Positions 41,913 through 51,400 of a stretch of DNA of 64,000 bases are shown piece by piece. The notes under the pieces are model-generated. The model was given only the letters and a program-made list of their open reading frames with translations, did not search any database and was not told where the DNA came from. The DNA is from Streptomyces sp. GESEQ-35 (GTDB lineage: Bacteria > Actinomycetota > Actinomycetes > Streptomycetales > Streptomycetaceae): positions 1-64,000 of the forward strand of contig NZ_JAFFSX010000036.1 of NCBI RefSeq assembly GCF_017948485.1. Reading direction: 5' to 3'. How positions within the stretch are numbered: position 1 is the stretch's first letter; each line of letters opens with the position of its first letter. Position numbers and translations under genes: made by a program.

Positions 41913-42590
41913 CTAGTCATCACCGGCTTCACGGTCGTCGTAATCCTCGGCCAGCCGAAGCCCTAGATCGGATTCCCAGTCCAATGCCCACTGACGCAGT
42001 TCGGTGATCTCCCGGGGCCCGAGCCCGTAGGCCGCGAACTCCTCGTCGCTCACCCACACCACGCTCTCCAGCCGGTCACGCAGCTCGACCAGGTCGAGCT
42101 CCCCCTCGTCCCGCAACCCCAGCTGCTCGAGTTCGATCACGGAGTAATAGCGGCAGGCCGCGTGCACGTCGATCACGTCTCGCGGTAGCCCGCGATCACC
42201 GAGGGCACGTACCTTCATGACCACGAGGTCTTCGAGATCCACCACGGGTCCGACGTCCAGGGCAACGGGACGACGGGACAGGGCTTCTTTGAGGAGGTCG
42301 ACCTCGCAGGCTTCCTTGCTGTCCGGATCCGTAACCAGCAGCCGCGCCTTCAGCGGTCTGACGTCCACCACGGAAACGGCCCAGCCCTTGCCGATCAGGC
42401 CGTCGGCGAGACGCGAGACGATGTCCGTCATCGACGCGGGATGCCGGGTCGCGAAATCCAGATCCTGGCTGAGGCGAGCGACCAGGCCATGAGCCTGTAC
42501 GGCATAGCCACCGGCGAGGGCCAGCTCGTAGTCACCGCCCGCGTCGAGGGCGTCCGCCAGCAGACGGCGGTGCAGTGCGGGCAGCTTCAT
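41913..42590 (-). CDS. AbiEii/AbiGii-type nucleotidyltransferase toxin
   Basis: The 225-residue protein has a minimal nucleotidyltransferase signature, ALAGGYAVQAHGL then LSQDLDFATR (GGxA...S-DLDF), and a helical C-terminal half. AbiEii toxins transfer nucleotides, for example to tRNA acceptor ends, and act in type IV toxin-antitoxin systems. ATG at 42590 overlaps the upstream gene's stop by ATGA, so the two are coupled as antitoxin then toxin. A stand-alone nucleotidyltransferase of other role cannot be excluded. Confidence 0.75.
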   Translation of the reverse strand: MKLPALHRRLLADALDAGGDYELALAGGYAVQAHGLVARLSQDLDFATRHPASMTDIVSRLADGLIGKGWAVSVVDVRPLKARLLVTDPDSKEACEVDLLKEALSRRPVALDVGPVVDLEDLVVMKVRALGDRGLPRDVIDVHAACRYYSVIELEQLGLRDEGELDLVELRDRLESVVWVSDEEFAAYGLGPREITELRQWALDWESDLGLRLAEDYDDREAGDD

Positions 42591-42937
42591 GCTGTGCCGG
42601 AGCGGCGGAGCTCGGGGAAAGCTTCCTCCCATGTCTCACGCACACCACGACCCAGCATCTTGCGCAGGATCGGCCAGTGGCGCACGAGATGTTCGCGGTT
42701 GAGGTAGCGCACGAAATCATCCCTGGACCCGTTGTTGAGGACGATCCGGTACAGACCGAGCAGCAGTTTCACGTCACCGAGGTCGAATGCCCGCAGCCCG
42801 GACCACGCGAGCTCCAGCGGAAGCTCGACGGACCCGCTCTCGGGACCGGCCAGCTCGTCGAGCGTCACCGGCAGCCGCTCCGTCCCGTAGCCCCAGCGGG
42901 AGGGCGCTCTGCTGCTTCCGTCTGCGTACTCGGCCAC
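42587..42937 (-). CDS. Small protein coupled to AbiEii-type gene, possible antitoxin
   Basis: About 116 residues from GTG 42937 (MAEYADGSSR); the frame is open to 43027 and the start is uncertain. The protein is rich in Leu, Arg and aromatic residues (FDLGDVKLLLGLYRIVLNNG, HWPILRKMLGRGVRETWEEAF). It lacks the winged helix expected of AbiEi antitoxins, and I do not recognise its family. Being first in a two-gene coupled unit with a nucleotidyltransferase suggests a cognate neutralising partner. Confidence 0.6.
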   Translation of the reverse strand: MAEYADGSSRAPSRWGYGTERLPVTLDELAGPESGSVELPLELAWSGLRAFDLGDVKLLLGLYRIVLNNGSRDDFVRYLNREHLVRHWPILRKMLGRGVRETWEEAFPELRRSGTA

Positions 42938-43020
42938 GACAGCAGTATGCCGGTACTGCTCGACGGCATGCGGCCCGCGCGAACGGCTCCGTCCGTACGA
43001 ACCCGAAGCCGCTGCCCGAT

Positions 43021-43479
43021 TCAACACCCGGCCTTCCTCCCGCCGACCTCGAACCAGAGCAGCTTCCCGGCGCCCCTGTCGAACAGGCCGTCACCGATGG
43101 GCCAGCCGCCCCATGAATCGGCGTACTCCTGGACGAGCAGCAGGCCCCGCCCGCTTGTGACGTCCGTCGGCGGGGACGGGACGCGGTCGCCGGGCGGCTT
43201 GTCGAAGGGGGCGGGGATGTGGGAGCTCGTGTCCCATACGCCGGTCCGGAGGCGTCCGTCGCCCAGAGCGGTCAGCCGGAGGGACGAGGGGCCCCGTGTG
43301 TGGCGGTAGGCGTTCGTGACCAACTCGGATGTCAACAGCTCGACGACGTCGACGACTTCGTGCATGCCGTGACCGTTCAGAGTGGCTCGTACGGTCATAC
43401 GTGCGACCCGTGCCGCGCGGGGGTCGTGGGGCAGGCGGAGGGCGTACACCCAGGTGTCGGGCGGGGATACGGTGCCCAT
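43021..43479 (-). CDS. RsbW-like ATP-binding regulatory protein
   Basis: The 152-residue protein is a GHKL ATPase domain: N-box in VVELLTSELVTNAYRHT and G-box in SGRGLLLVQEYAD. Streptomyces have dozens of such stand-alone kinase-like proteins; some are anti-sigma factors, others partner XRE-DUF397 modules as here. ATG at 43479 has GGAGG upstream. It is divergent from the XRE gene. Confidence 0.88.
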   Translation of the reverse strand: MGTVSPPDTWVYALRLPHDPRAARVARMTVRATLNGHGMHEVVDVVELLTSELVTNAYRHTRGPSSLRLTALGDGRLRTGVWDTSSHIPAPFDKPPGDRVPSPPTDVTSGRGLLLVQEYADSWGGWPIGDGLFDRGAGKLLWFEVGGRKAGC

Positions 43480-43712
43480 GGAAACCTCCAGGAGTCTCGC
43501 AGGAAGGGGGAGACGGGCTCGCTCAACTGCCGTGCCCGGCGGTGGCATTGCCTGGGTTGGTGCACTTCCGGCTTATGGGTGGGGGGAGTTGGGCGGTGTG
43601 GCGCTACGCTAACGCAGCATTGAGATACTTCTCAGTGAATCCAGGGAAGTGCATTAGTAATTACCTCGTGCGAGGTACCCGAGAGCCGCGCCGCGGCCGG
43701 AAAGGAGGCCCC

Positions 43713-44564
43713 TTGCCACCCGCCAGCACACCGACCCTGCGACAACGGCGTTTGGGGGCTGAACTGCGCAAGGCTCGCGAGCGAGCGGGGCTGACGGCCA
43801 CTGGCGCAGCCGCAAAACTCGGCGTCAACCAAGGACGGGTCAGCATGATCGAGACGGGGCGCAGCCCCCTCAGCGCGGACCGTGTCCGCTCACTCGCACG
43901 CACCTATGACTGCGGAGACCCCCGCCTCGTGGATGCCCTCGCCGCGATGGCGCAACGCCAGACGCGCGGCTGGTGGGACAGCTACCGCGACCACCTGCCG
44001 GTCGGCCTCATCGACCTCGCCGAGTTGGAACACCACGCGGCAGCCCTGCGCGTCGCCCTGGTCATTCACATCCCCGCCCTGCTCCAGACGACCGACCACG
44101 CCCGCGCCCTCTTCAAGGAGGCGGTGCCTGAACTGCGGCAGTACGAGATCGAGCACCGCGTCAGCCACCGGATCAAGCGACAGGGAATCCTCCACCGCGA
44201 GGACCCGCCCCCGTACACAGCTGTGCTCCACGAGTGCGCACTGCACATGGGGTACGGCGGCCCCGCTACCGTGCGCGCCCAGCTCCAGCACCTGCTGGAC
44301 ATGAGCGAGCTGGACCACGTCACCGTAAGAGTGATCCCGTTCGGCAAGGGTTCCTTTCCCGGCACCGGACAGTCCGTCGACTATCTGGCGGGGCCGGTTC
44401 CCCGGCTGGACACTGTTCAGCTGGACACCCATCACGGCTGCGAGTTCCTGGACGCCGAGGCCCAGTTGGAGAAGTACCGCCTCGTACTCGACCGCATGGA
44501 GGCGAACGCCCTCAAACCCGCAGAGTCCAGTGACCTGATCCGCCGCATCGCCCAGACCGTCTGA
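43713..44564 (+). CDS. XRE family regulator with DUF5753 domain
   Basis: The 283-residue protein has an N-terminal helix-turn-helix (GLTATGAAAKLGVNQGRVSMIE) and the DUF5753 domain (IPALLQTTDHARALF, TVRVIPFGKGSFPGTG). It starts at a TTG (43713) with a strong AAAGGAGG just before; the frame is open upstream through non-coding sequence. It is 7 bp from a DUF397 gene, the standard partner pair of Streptomyces (BldB/WhiJ-like) with developmental or antibiotic roles. Confidence 0.9.
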   Translation: MPPASTPTLRQRRLGAELRKARERAGLTATGAAAKLGVNQGRVSMIETGRSPLSADRVRSLARTYDCGDPRLVDALAAMAQRQTRGWWDSYRDHLPVGLIDLAELEHHAAALRVALVIHIPALLQTTDHARALFKEAVPELRQYEIEHRVSHRIKRQGILHREDPPPYTAVLHECALHMGYGGPATVRAQLQHLLDMSELDHVTVRVIPFGKGSFPGTGQSVDYLAGPVPRLDTVQLDTHHGCEFLDAEAQLEKYRLVLDRMEANALKPAESSDLIRRIAQTV

Positions 44565-44571
44565 GGTAACC

Positions 44572-44754
44572 GTGTCCGAACTCCATTGGAAGAAGTCCAC
44601 TTACAGCCCCGACGCCTCGAACTGCGTCGAGATAGCCATCGCCCCCACCACCATCCACATCCGCGACTCCAAAACCCCCACCGGACCCCACCTCACGTTC
44701 CCACCCACCACTTGGGCGGACTTCCTCTCGCACGCGGCGGACGCGAGGCGCTGA
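44572..44754 (+). CDS. DUF397 family protein
   Basis: The 60-residue protein has the DUF397 consensus: LHWKKSTYSPDASNCVEIAI, then IRDSKTPTGPHLTFPPTTWADFL. It starts at GTG 44572 directly behind the XRE gene. DUF397 proteins are thought to act as antitoxin-like or modulating partners of XRE-DUF5753 regulators. Confidence 0.92.
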   Translation: MSELHWKKSTYSPDASNCVEIAIAPTTIHIRDSKTPTGPHLTFPPTTWADFLSHAADARR

Positions 44755-45143
44755 GCACGAAGCACACTCGCTCGGGTGATCGGGGCGCAAGTTCTTGCAC
44801 GTTCCGGGCCAAGGGCACCTACCTGGTGCAGGGCTGGAAGGTGGTCGATGAGGTCCGGCGCTGGTAGCTGGGCGGTGGCGGCGTCGGCTCTTGAAGGCCG
44901 GCTGGGGCACTGCATCCGGTCCGCCGTCCATCTGACCGGCCCCAATGTGGACGCAAGGCAGGCGAGCAAGTGCGCTGACTATCTCTCGCCGTCGCGTATC
45001 CGGGCTGGCCCTGCGACACCCTCAGCACCGCCCTTGACAGCCCCGCCAACGACGAGTCGCCCCGCGATGACGGCGATGACCCGCCGCTGTGCGGAGCCAC
45101 CGTCCGCTGACGTTGCCGTCAACTACTGCCGTCACCCCATGCA
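44755..45143. other. Gap with a decayed gene fragment
   Basis: About 390 bp without a full gene. A plus-strand fragment ending at 44867 (TYLVQGWKVVDEVRRW, stop TAG) looks like the C-terminus of a lost actinobacterial gene. The remainder, to 45143, shows nothing recognisable. Confidence 0.4.
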
Positions 45144-45176
45144 GAAGCCCCGCCAGGACCCACCTGGCGGGGCTTC
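45144..45176 (-). terminator. Terminator after the Rhs-immunity operon
   Basis: 14-bp perfect stem GAAGCCCCGCCAGG / CCTGGCGGGGCTTC with a five-base loop, 13 bp past the end of the small downstream gene. Confidence 0.9.
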
Positions 45177-45189
45177 ATATTTGCGGCAG

Positions 45190-45441
45190 TTACCTCGCCT
45201 CGATCAGGCTACGAGCGACTTCTATGAGGTCTGCCATCAGCGGGGCGGAGACGTCACCCGCCTGCGGATCAATGCTCAGCAGCGCTGACGACCAGCTCCC
45301 GCCATCCGGAACGACGATCGCGGCGAAGGAAGCCTCCTTCGGCTCGCCGCGATAGCGGAACTCGATCACCCGCTCCCCAGCGGCAACATCCTCGAAGTCG
45401 ATCACGTGGATCTCCGACTCACCGAACTTCACTGTGCGCAT
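45190..45441 (-). CDS. Probable immunity protein for the Rhs toxin
   Basis: The 83-residue protein (MRTVKFGESEIHVIDFEDVA...) is not a family I recognise. It starts 15 bp after the stop of the Rhs gene with a GGAGGAG ribosome site and is followed at once by a strong terminator, so the two genes form one unit. In polymorphic toxin loci the gene right after the toxin is usually its immunity gene. The protein is acidic, with no signal peptide, as expected for a cytoplasmic inhibitor of an internalised RNase-like toxin. Confidence 0.65.
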   Translation of the reverse strand: MRTVKFGESEIHVIDFEDVAAGERVIEFRYRGEPKEASFAAIVVPDGGSWSSALLSIDPQAGDVSAPLMADLIEVARSLIEAR

Positions 45442-45456
45442 CTTGGTCTCCTCCGC

Positions 45457-48400
45457 TCAGTCCAAGAACCCGGAGAAGCTTCCACCTGGGGTGAAGCGTG
45501 CCCCAAGACCATTCGGCAGGCGAACATCGACGACATCTTGCCACTGTCCTCCAATTCGCCCTCGCCCGCGCGTCTCCACCGCGCCCGGATGAGTGAGGAT
45601 CTCATCCAACATGTCCTGGCCGGTTGCGTTCCATGCGCCAGGGTTCTGCCTCCCGGACGGCGTTGGCCATCCATTCGGGTTTCCGTTGCGTCCCGCGTGC
45701 TTCTGGAGGGCCCGCCCTGCCATGCTGTATTCGCCGCGCTTATCCGAAGGGTCGATCTTGGCCCCCGACTGCGATGCGAAATCAACATCGATCGAGCAGT
45801 TGCTGTTGTGAACGAGTACCGGCGTCTGCCCAGCCAGCACATAGTACGTATGCAAGTCGTCAACCGTGAGGTTGTACGTGCGGGCATGCTTGGTGAAGGA
45901 GCGGTTGACGGTGACGATGACAGTGTCGCCCTCGTCGGTGAGCAGGGTCATGCCCGGCTTCAGGTCTCCCGCATCGACCCAGCGTCGCTCCGACGGAGAC
46001 CAGAACGGGTGCTCGTAGGTGGCCGTCAGCTTTTCGATGCCGTCGTCTGTTGCGATGGACAGCTCGTTGAAGTGCTTGTCGTCCTCGGTGATGATGAGGC
46101 GGCTGACTTTTCTGGGGCCTGATTCGCCGGTTTCAGGATCCGTGGACAGGACCTCATCGCCGAGTTTGACGTCCTCGATGTTCTTGGTCGTACCGTCGGC
46201 CATGAGGACGTCCGTGCCCGCCAGGAAGCACTGGGTGCAAGAGCCCGATCTTGCTTTTCCACCCCGGCCCGCACCGACGCCGCCCAGGGCGCCCGGCCCC
46301 TCTCCCCCAATTCCGGCAACAGCAGCGACGGCTGCCATGGCCTCGCCCATGGCAGGAGCCCGGCTGCCGCACCCGCTGTCGCTCCCCAGCCTCATACAGG
46401 CGAGGAACATGAGATGCCTGAGGATGCTGTCGCCCACTTCCTCGTTTTCAGAGTGAAGCAGACAGCCGTACCCCTCCTCCTGGCAGAAGTTCTCGACTTC
46501 CTTGGTGAGCTGATGCGCGTATTTGTCGGCGTTCTTCCACTTCGGGACGAAGACGCCCGGATACACCTCGTAGTGCTTCTTGACGAAAGAAGCCGGGTAG
46601 ACGTTGCCGGCAGCGCGTGCGGCCTGATGGTTCTGCGAGTACCTCGGCGATCCAGAGGAAGCCGGATGCGTAGGGGTTCTGTTCTCGTGATTGGGCGATG
46701 CCCGGGTGGGGCAGTCAAGGTCGGCGCACAGGCCCGTGGGGTCGCTGTTGCTGACCGGGCTGTTGCTGCTGTACGCATACCCGTTCATCTGCAGCGGATC
46801 CGCGATGTCGATGATCGGGTCGGCGGACAGGAAACGGCCCGTCGCCTGGTCGTACTCGCGCGCTCCGATGTGCGTCAGGCCCGTCGCCGCGTCGTCGATG
46901 CCCACGCCCAAGTAGCCACGCTTGTTGGGCCAGGTTGACGGCTTGGTACCGCGGATCTCGCCGTACGGCTTGAAGGAGCGGCGAGTGACCGCCTGACCGG
47001 AGGCGATGTCCACCGACGTGTTGGCGGTGCCGAGGTGATCGGCAAGCAGGACGCTGAGCTTGTGGCCCGTCGTCGCCCCGTTGGTGGTCGTGCGGACGAC
47101 CATGGGGGCGCCGGACTGTGCGTAGGACCGCGATGCCCGGGTGATCGTGCCCGTCGCGTCCGTCGTCAGTTCCGTCTCGCCCAGGTACAGAGTCGACCCG
47201 GTGGACGTGTTCTCCAGGATGCGGTTGCCGGCGGCGTCGTAGATGTACGTCGTCTTCTTGCCGTCGTCGGTGATCGAGTCGAGCTTGTTCTCCGGTGTCC
47301 AGATCAGGTTCTGGGTGGTGTTGTACAGGTCCCGGGTCTCGGTGTTGCCCGTCGCGTCGTACGTGTAGGCGCTGCCCTTGCCCGACGGGGAGGAGTTGAT
47401 CCACGTCATGGTGTGGGGCTGCGTCTTGTACGACGGGGTCGTGCCATTGCCGGTGACCGTCTTGCCGTAGCCGTACGAGAACGCGACGTTCTTTGTTGCG
47501 TCCGCTGTGTCGTGCTCGGTCATCGCGGCGCGGTTGCCTATCCAGTCGAAGGTGTACGACTGGCGGTAGGTGGTACCGCCCGTGGACACGGTGGCCGCAT
47601 CCGGGGCCGCTGCCGCGAGGGTCGACGTCAGCGTGGAGTCGGGGGTAATGGCGTCCGTCGACTCGTCGGGGGATTCGGCGACCGGACCGGAGGACGCCGC
47701 GTAGTCGGTGCGGGGGCCCCACGTGGTGCCGTCGGACGCCTTGCAGCCGGTACCGCTGCCGTTCGGTGCGATGCTCGACGTCCAGGCGTGCACCAACTCG
47801 CCCATCACGTCGTACGTGAAGCACTGGGTGTCCCACGTGTTTCCCGAACTCACTGCCAGGTTCCGGGCGTTGGACGTGATCGTGCCCGAGGCGTCGTAGG
47901 AGTAGTAGCCATCCGTGATGCGGTGTGGGCCTGCGGTCTCGCGGTCGGTGACCGTGCGCTGGAGGCGGCCCGTGTGCGGGTCGACGAAGTTCGTCGTCCA
48001 CACTCGGTAGGGCTGGGCGCCGGAGACCGAGCGCAGCACCTCTCCGTAGGGCGAGTAGGTTGCGTCGGATGTGTACCAGGTCAGGCCAGAAGTGGACTCG
48101 GTGAGACCGTCACTGTTGTAGCGGGTGACGACCTTCTCGCTCGCGAGACCGCCCTTCGCAGGCAGCGTCACGGACAGCGGCTTGCCGGTCGGCGTGTAGG
48201 TGTAGCCGTACGTGTATGCGCCGGACAGGCCCGTGGTCATCGAGTTCGGCGGGATGACGGTTTCGCTGCCGGTGGCGCGGTATTCGGAGTCGTAGCCGTT
48301 GACGCGGTTGACGTAGTCGCCATCGGGGGTGTGGCGGATGGATGCGGTCGGCTGCCCCAGTCCGCCGGGCGTCTCGTCGTACGTGAACTCCTTGCTAGGG

Positions 48401-51400
48401 CTTGCCGTTGCAGAGCCTTGTCGCACGTACCGCACGCGCCCAAGCACGTCGTACTCGGTGAACGTCTCCTGCTGACGCGCGTTCTTCACACGGTTGGGGC
48501 GGTCGGCCTCGTCGTACAAGGTGTCGGTGGTGCCGGTGTCGGGGTCCGCGGACGAGGTCACCCGGCCGCGGGCGTCGTGGACGTAGGACCAGACGTTGCC
48601 CGCCGGATCGGTGATCTTGTTGCCGTAGCCCCTGGCGTCGTACTCGTACGTCGTCGTGCGTCCGGTGTCTGAACTCGCCTTGCTGTAGTGCTTGACGGAG
48701 GTGACCCGGCCGAGGGCGTCGTAGTAGGTCCGCGTTCGGGGGGCCGTTGAGCCCTGCGGATCCACGTACGTGCTGGTGTCGCTGTATGAGGTGTACGTCG
48801 CGTACTTGTAGTCGCCGCTGTGGTAGACCGATGCGCGGACCTCGCGCTCCAGGCCGTCGTAGCGGTACTTGGTCCAGCTGGGTATCAGCGAGTTGGACCG
48901 GGGCGCGAAGAGTTCTGTACTCGGCTCGCCCTTCGCCAGGTACCCCCCGGTCTTCCGGTCGACCAGACCGTGATCGTTGTAGTCGGTGTCCACGATGATC
49001 CGGCCGGGGCCGTGGGCTTCAGTCTGCCTCTGAACCTCGCGCTGAAGACCGTCGTACAGAGTCATTTCACGGCTGTACGAACCGTCGTCCTTGAGGGTTT
49101 GGACTGTGACCGCGGCGGGTCTGTTCTCGCCGGACGTGATCACCGGCATCTGGTACGAAATCTGCATGGTCGGTGACTGGCCGGAGGGCGAGCGCGATGG
49201 TGACCAGCCCTTCACCAGCCGGCCGAGGGCGTCGTACTCGCTGCGTGTGACACGGTTGTTGGGGTCGGTGGCCGTCAGAGGTACTCCGCGGCCGGGGTCG
49301 TAGGTCGTGGTGGTGGTGTGCCCCTTGGCATTGATCGACTTCACCTCGGTGACCGGACCGCCCTCGTCACCTGGGGTGTATTCGGTCTCGGTCGTGCCGG
49401 TTCCAGGCGCGGTGACAGTGCGCACGCGACCCAGCGGGTCGTACGTCGCCTTCATGACGACCGAGTGCGCTGTACCGGTGCCGTTGATCTGGGCTGACGA
49501 CGTGACAAGACCCCTGGCCGGTGAGGCGCCGTAGGCCAGGTCGTCGTAGGTGTTCTGCACCGACGACTTCAGCTTGGTGGCCGGGTCGGCCGTGGCCTGG
49601 GCGGCGCAGGTGGTGCCGGTGGTGCGCTGTTCCTTGGGCAAGCCGATGAGCCAGGCAGACGTGTTGTGTACGTACAACGTCGTGGTGCAGGACTGGTCGG
49701 AGAGGGTTTCGGCGGTGCCGTTGGGCTTGACGACGGCCGTCTCCACCTGGAAGGGAAGGCCGTAGATGTCGTCGACCGTGGTGAGTGTGCGGACGGCGCG
49801 CCAGGTGGGGTCAGCCATCTGGATGTCATCTGTCCGCTTGACGCCGACGCGATGGGCAAGGAGCGGATCCGCGGCGGTGCCGTCCTCGTTCTCGCGAGCT
49901 CTGGAGGCGGTCTGCTTGGAGTAGGGGAAGGTCAGGTTCTGCTTCTGGACCTTTCCGCCCGAGTCCCGGTAAACGATGGTCTCCGCGGTCATGCCGGCGA
50001 ACTGTGGTGCGTCATCGGCGAGGAGGGTGTAAGTGCTGGTGGAGTCCTTGACCTCTCCGCCTGTGCCCTGGAAATAGCGGGTCACGGTGTACGACTGGCC
50101 GTTGACCTCACCCAGCATGGGGTTACTCTTGCTGCCCTTTCGGACTGAGACCTGCCGGTATCCCTTCCAGTCGCTGTACGTACGCAGCGCGGGGCGCATG
50201 AACTCGTCATCGCTCTTGGCCCAGGCCGAGCCCGAGTAGGCGTATGTGCTGATGACCGGCACTCCGTGCGAGGTGACCTTGTCGGTCTCGGTCACGGAGT
50301 CGACGACGTACTTGTTGAACCAGGCCTTCGGTGGTGTTCTCTCGTCGCCGTCGGGCGACCAGCGCACCGGGAAACAGGTGCCATTGCTCTTGCCCTTGTC
50401 CTCGGCCGGTTCGCTCGCGCAGCCGCCCGTGTACTCGACCTCGATGTCGCCGCCGAGCTCGGTGGAGACGGTGCCGATGCGGGGGCGGGTGAAGCCGGGG
50501 CGCTGGTCGGCCTTGCCGGTGAGGACCAGGTTGGGCAGCATGCGGTCTTTGAGGCGATTCTTCAGCGGCGAGGTGGAGCTCACCTTGTATGCCGAGAAGC
50601 TGATGCCGTGCTCGGACTGGAGGGTGCCGGTTGTGTCACCGGGCGCGTAGCCGGTGCGGGTGATGGAGTTCAGCCACAGGCCGGGCGCGGTGTCGTACCA
50701 GTCCTCGGGGAAGGACTGGTGCAACGTGTACTTGTCGACCAGGCCCAGGCCGGTCTGTCCGGCGCGCGCGGCCTTGGTCGTCACCCTGTCCAGACGCAGT
50801 TGCGTCCAGAAGGACGGGAACGCCGGACACAGCTTCGACGTGGACTTGCAATTGAGGTTGCCAGGCGTGTCCCACCAGGGGCGGTAGGCGCCCGGGTCGG
50901 CGGTCTTGGCGAAGTTGGCGGTGTCACAAGCAGTGGTGGACTTCAGGCAGCGCTGTTCGACACCGAACTCGATCTTCGCGGACGGCTTGGTCAGGTCGCT
51001 GCGCATGCCGTACTCGATCGAGGTCGGGTAGGCGGAGCGGTCGTAGTGCTCGGGCGACTTGAATTTCTTGCGGACCGCGTAGTAGTTCGACTCCTGGCTC
51101 CAGTTGACGACCATCGCATTGCCGTGCATGTCGACGACCTTGTCCAGGCCCCAGCGCCAGGCCTGCTGCTTGCCCGCGCCACAGCGGGAGTCGGCGAAGA
51201 CAGAGGCGTGGCAGGGCTCGCTCGGGTGGTTGCCGAAGACCGGAACGGTAGAGACGGAGTTGGTGTCTGCGTGGCCGCCGCCGACCTGGTTCTGGCCGTA
51301 GTAGTGCTTCGTACCGTCCCGGGTCGTGACGATCCAGTACTCACCGTTGTTGTCGTCGTTGGTACCGCCGACCTTGTGCTCGACGCGCGTGCCGTCGTCC

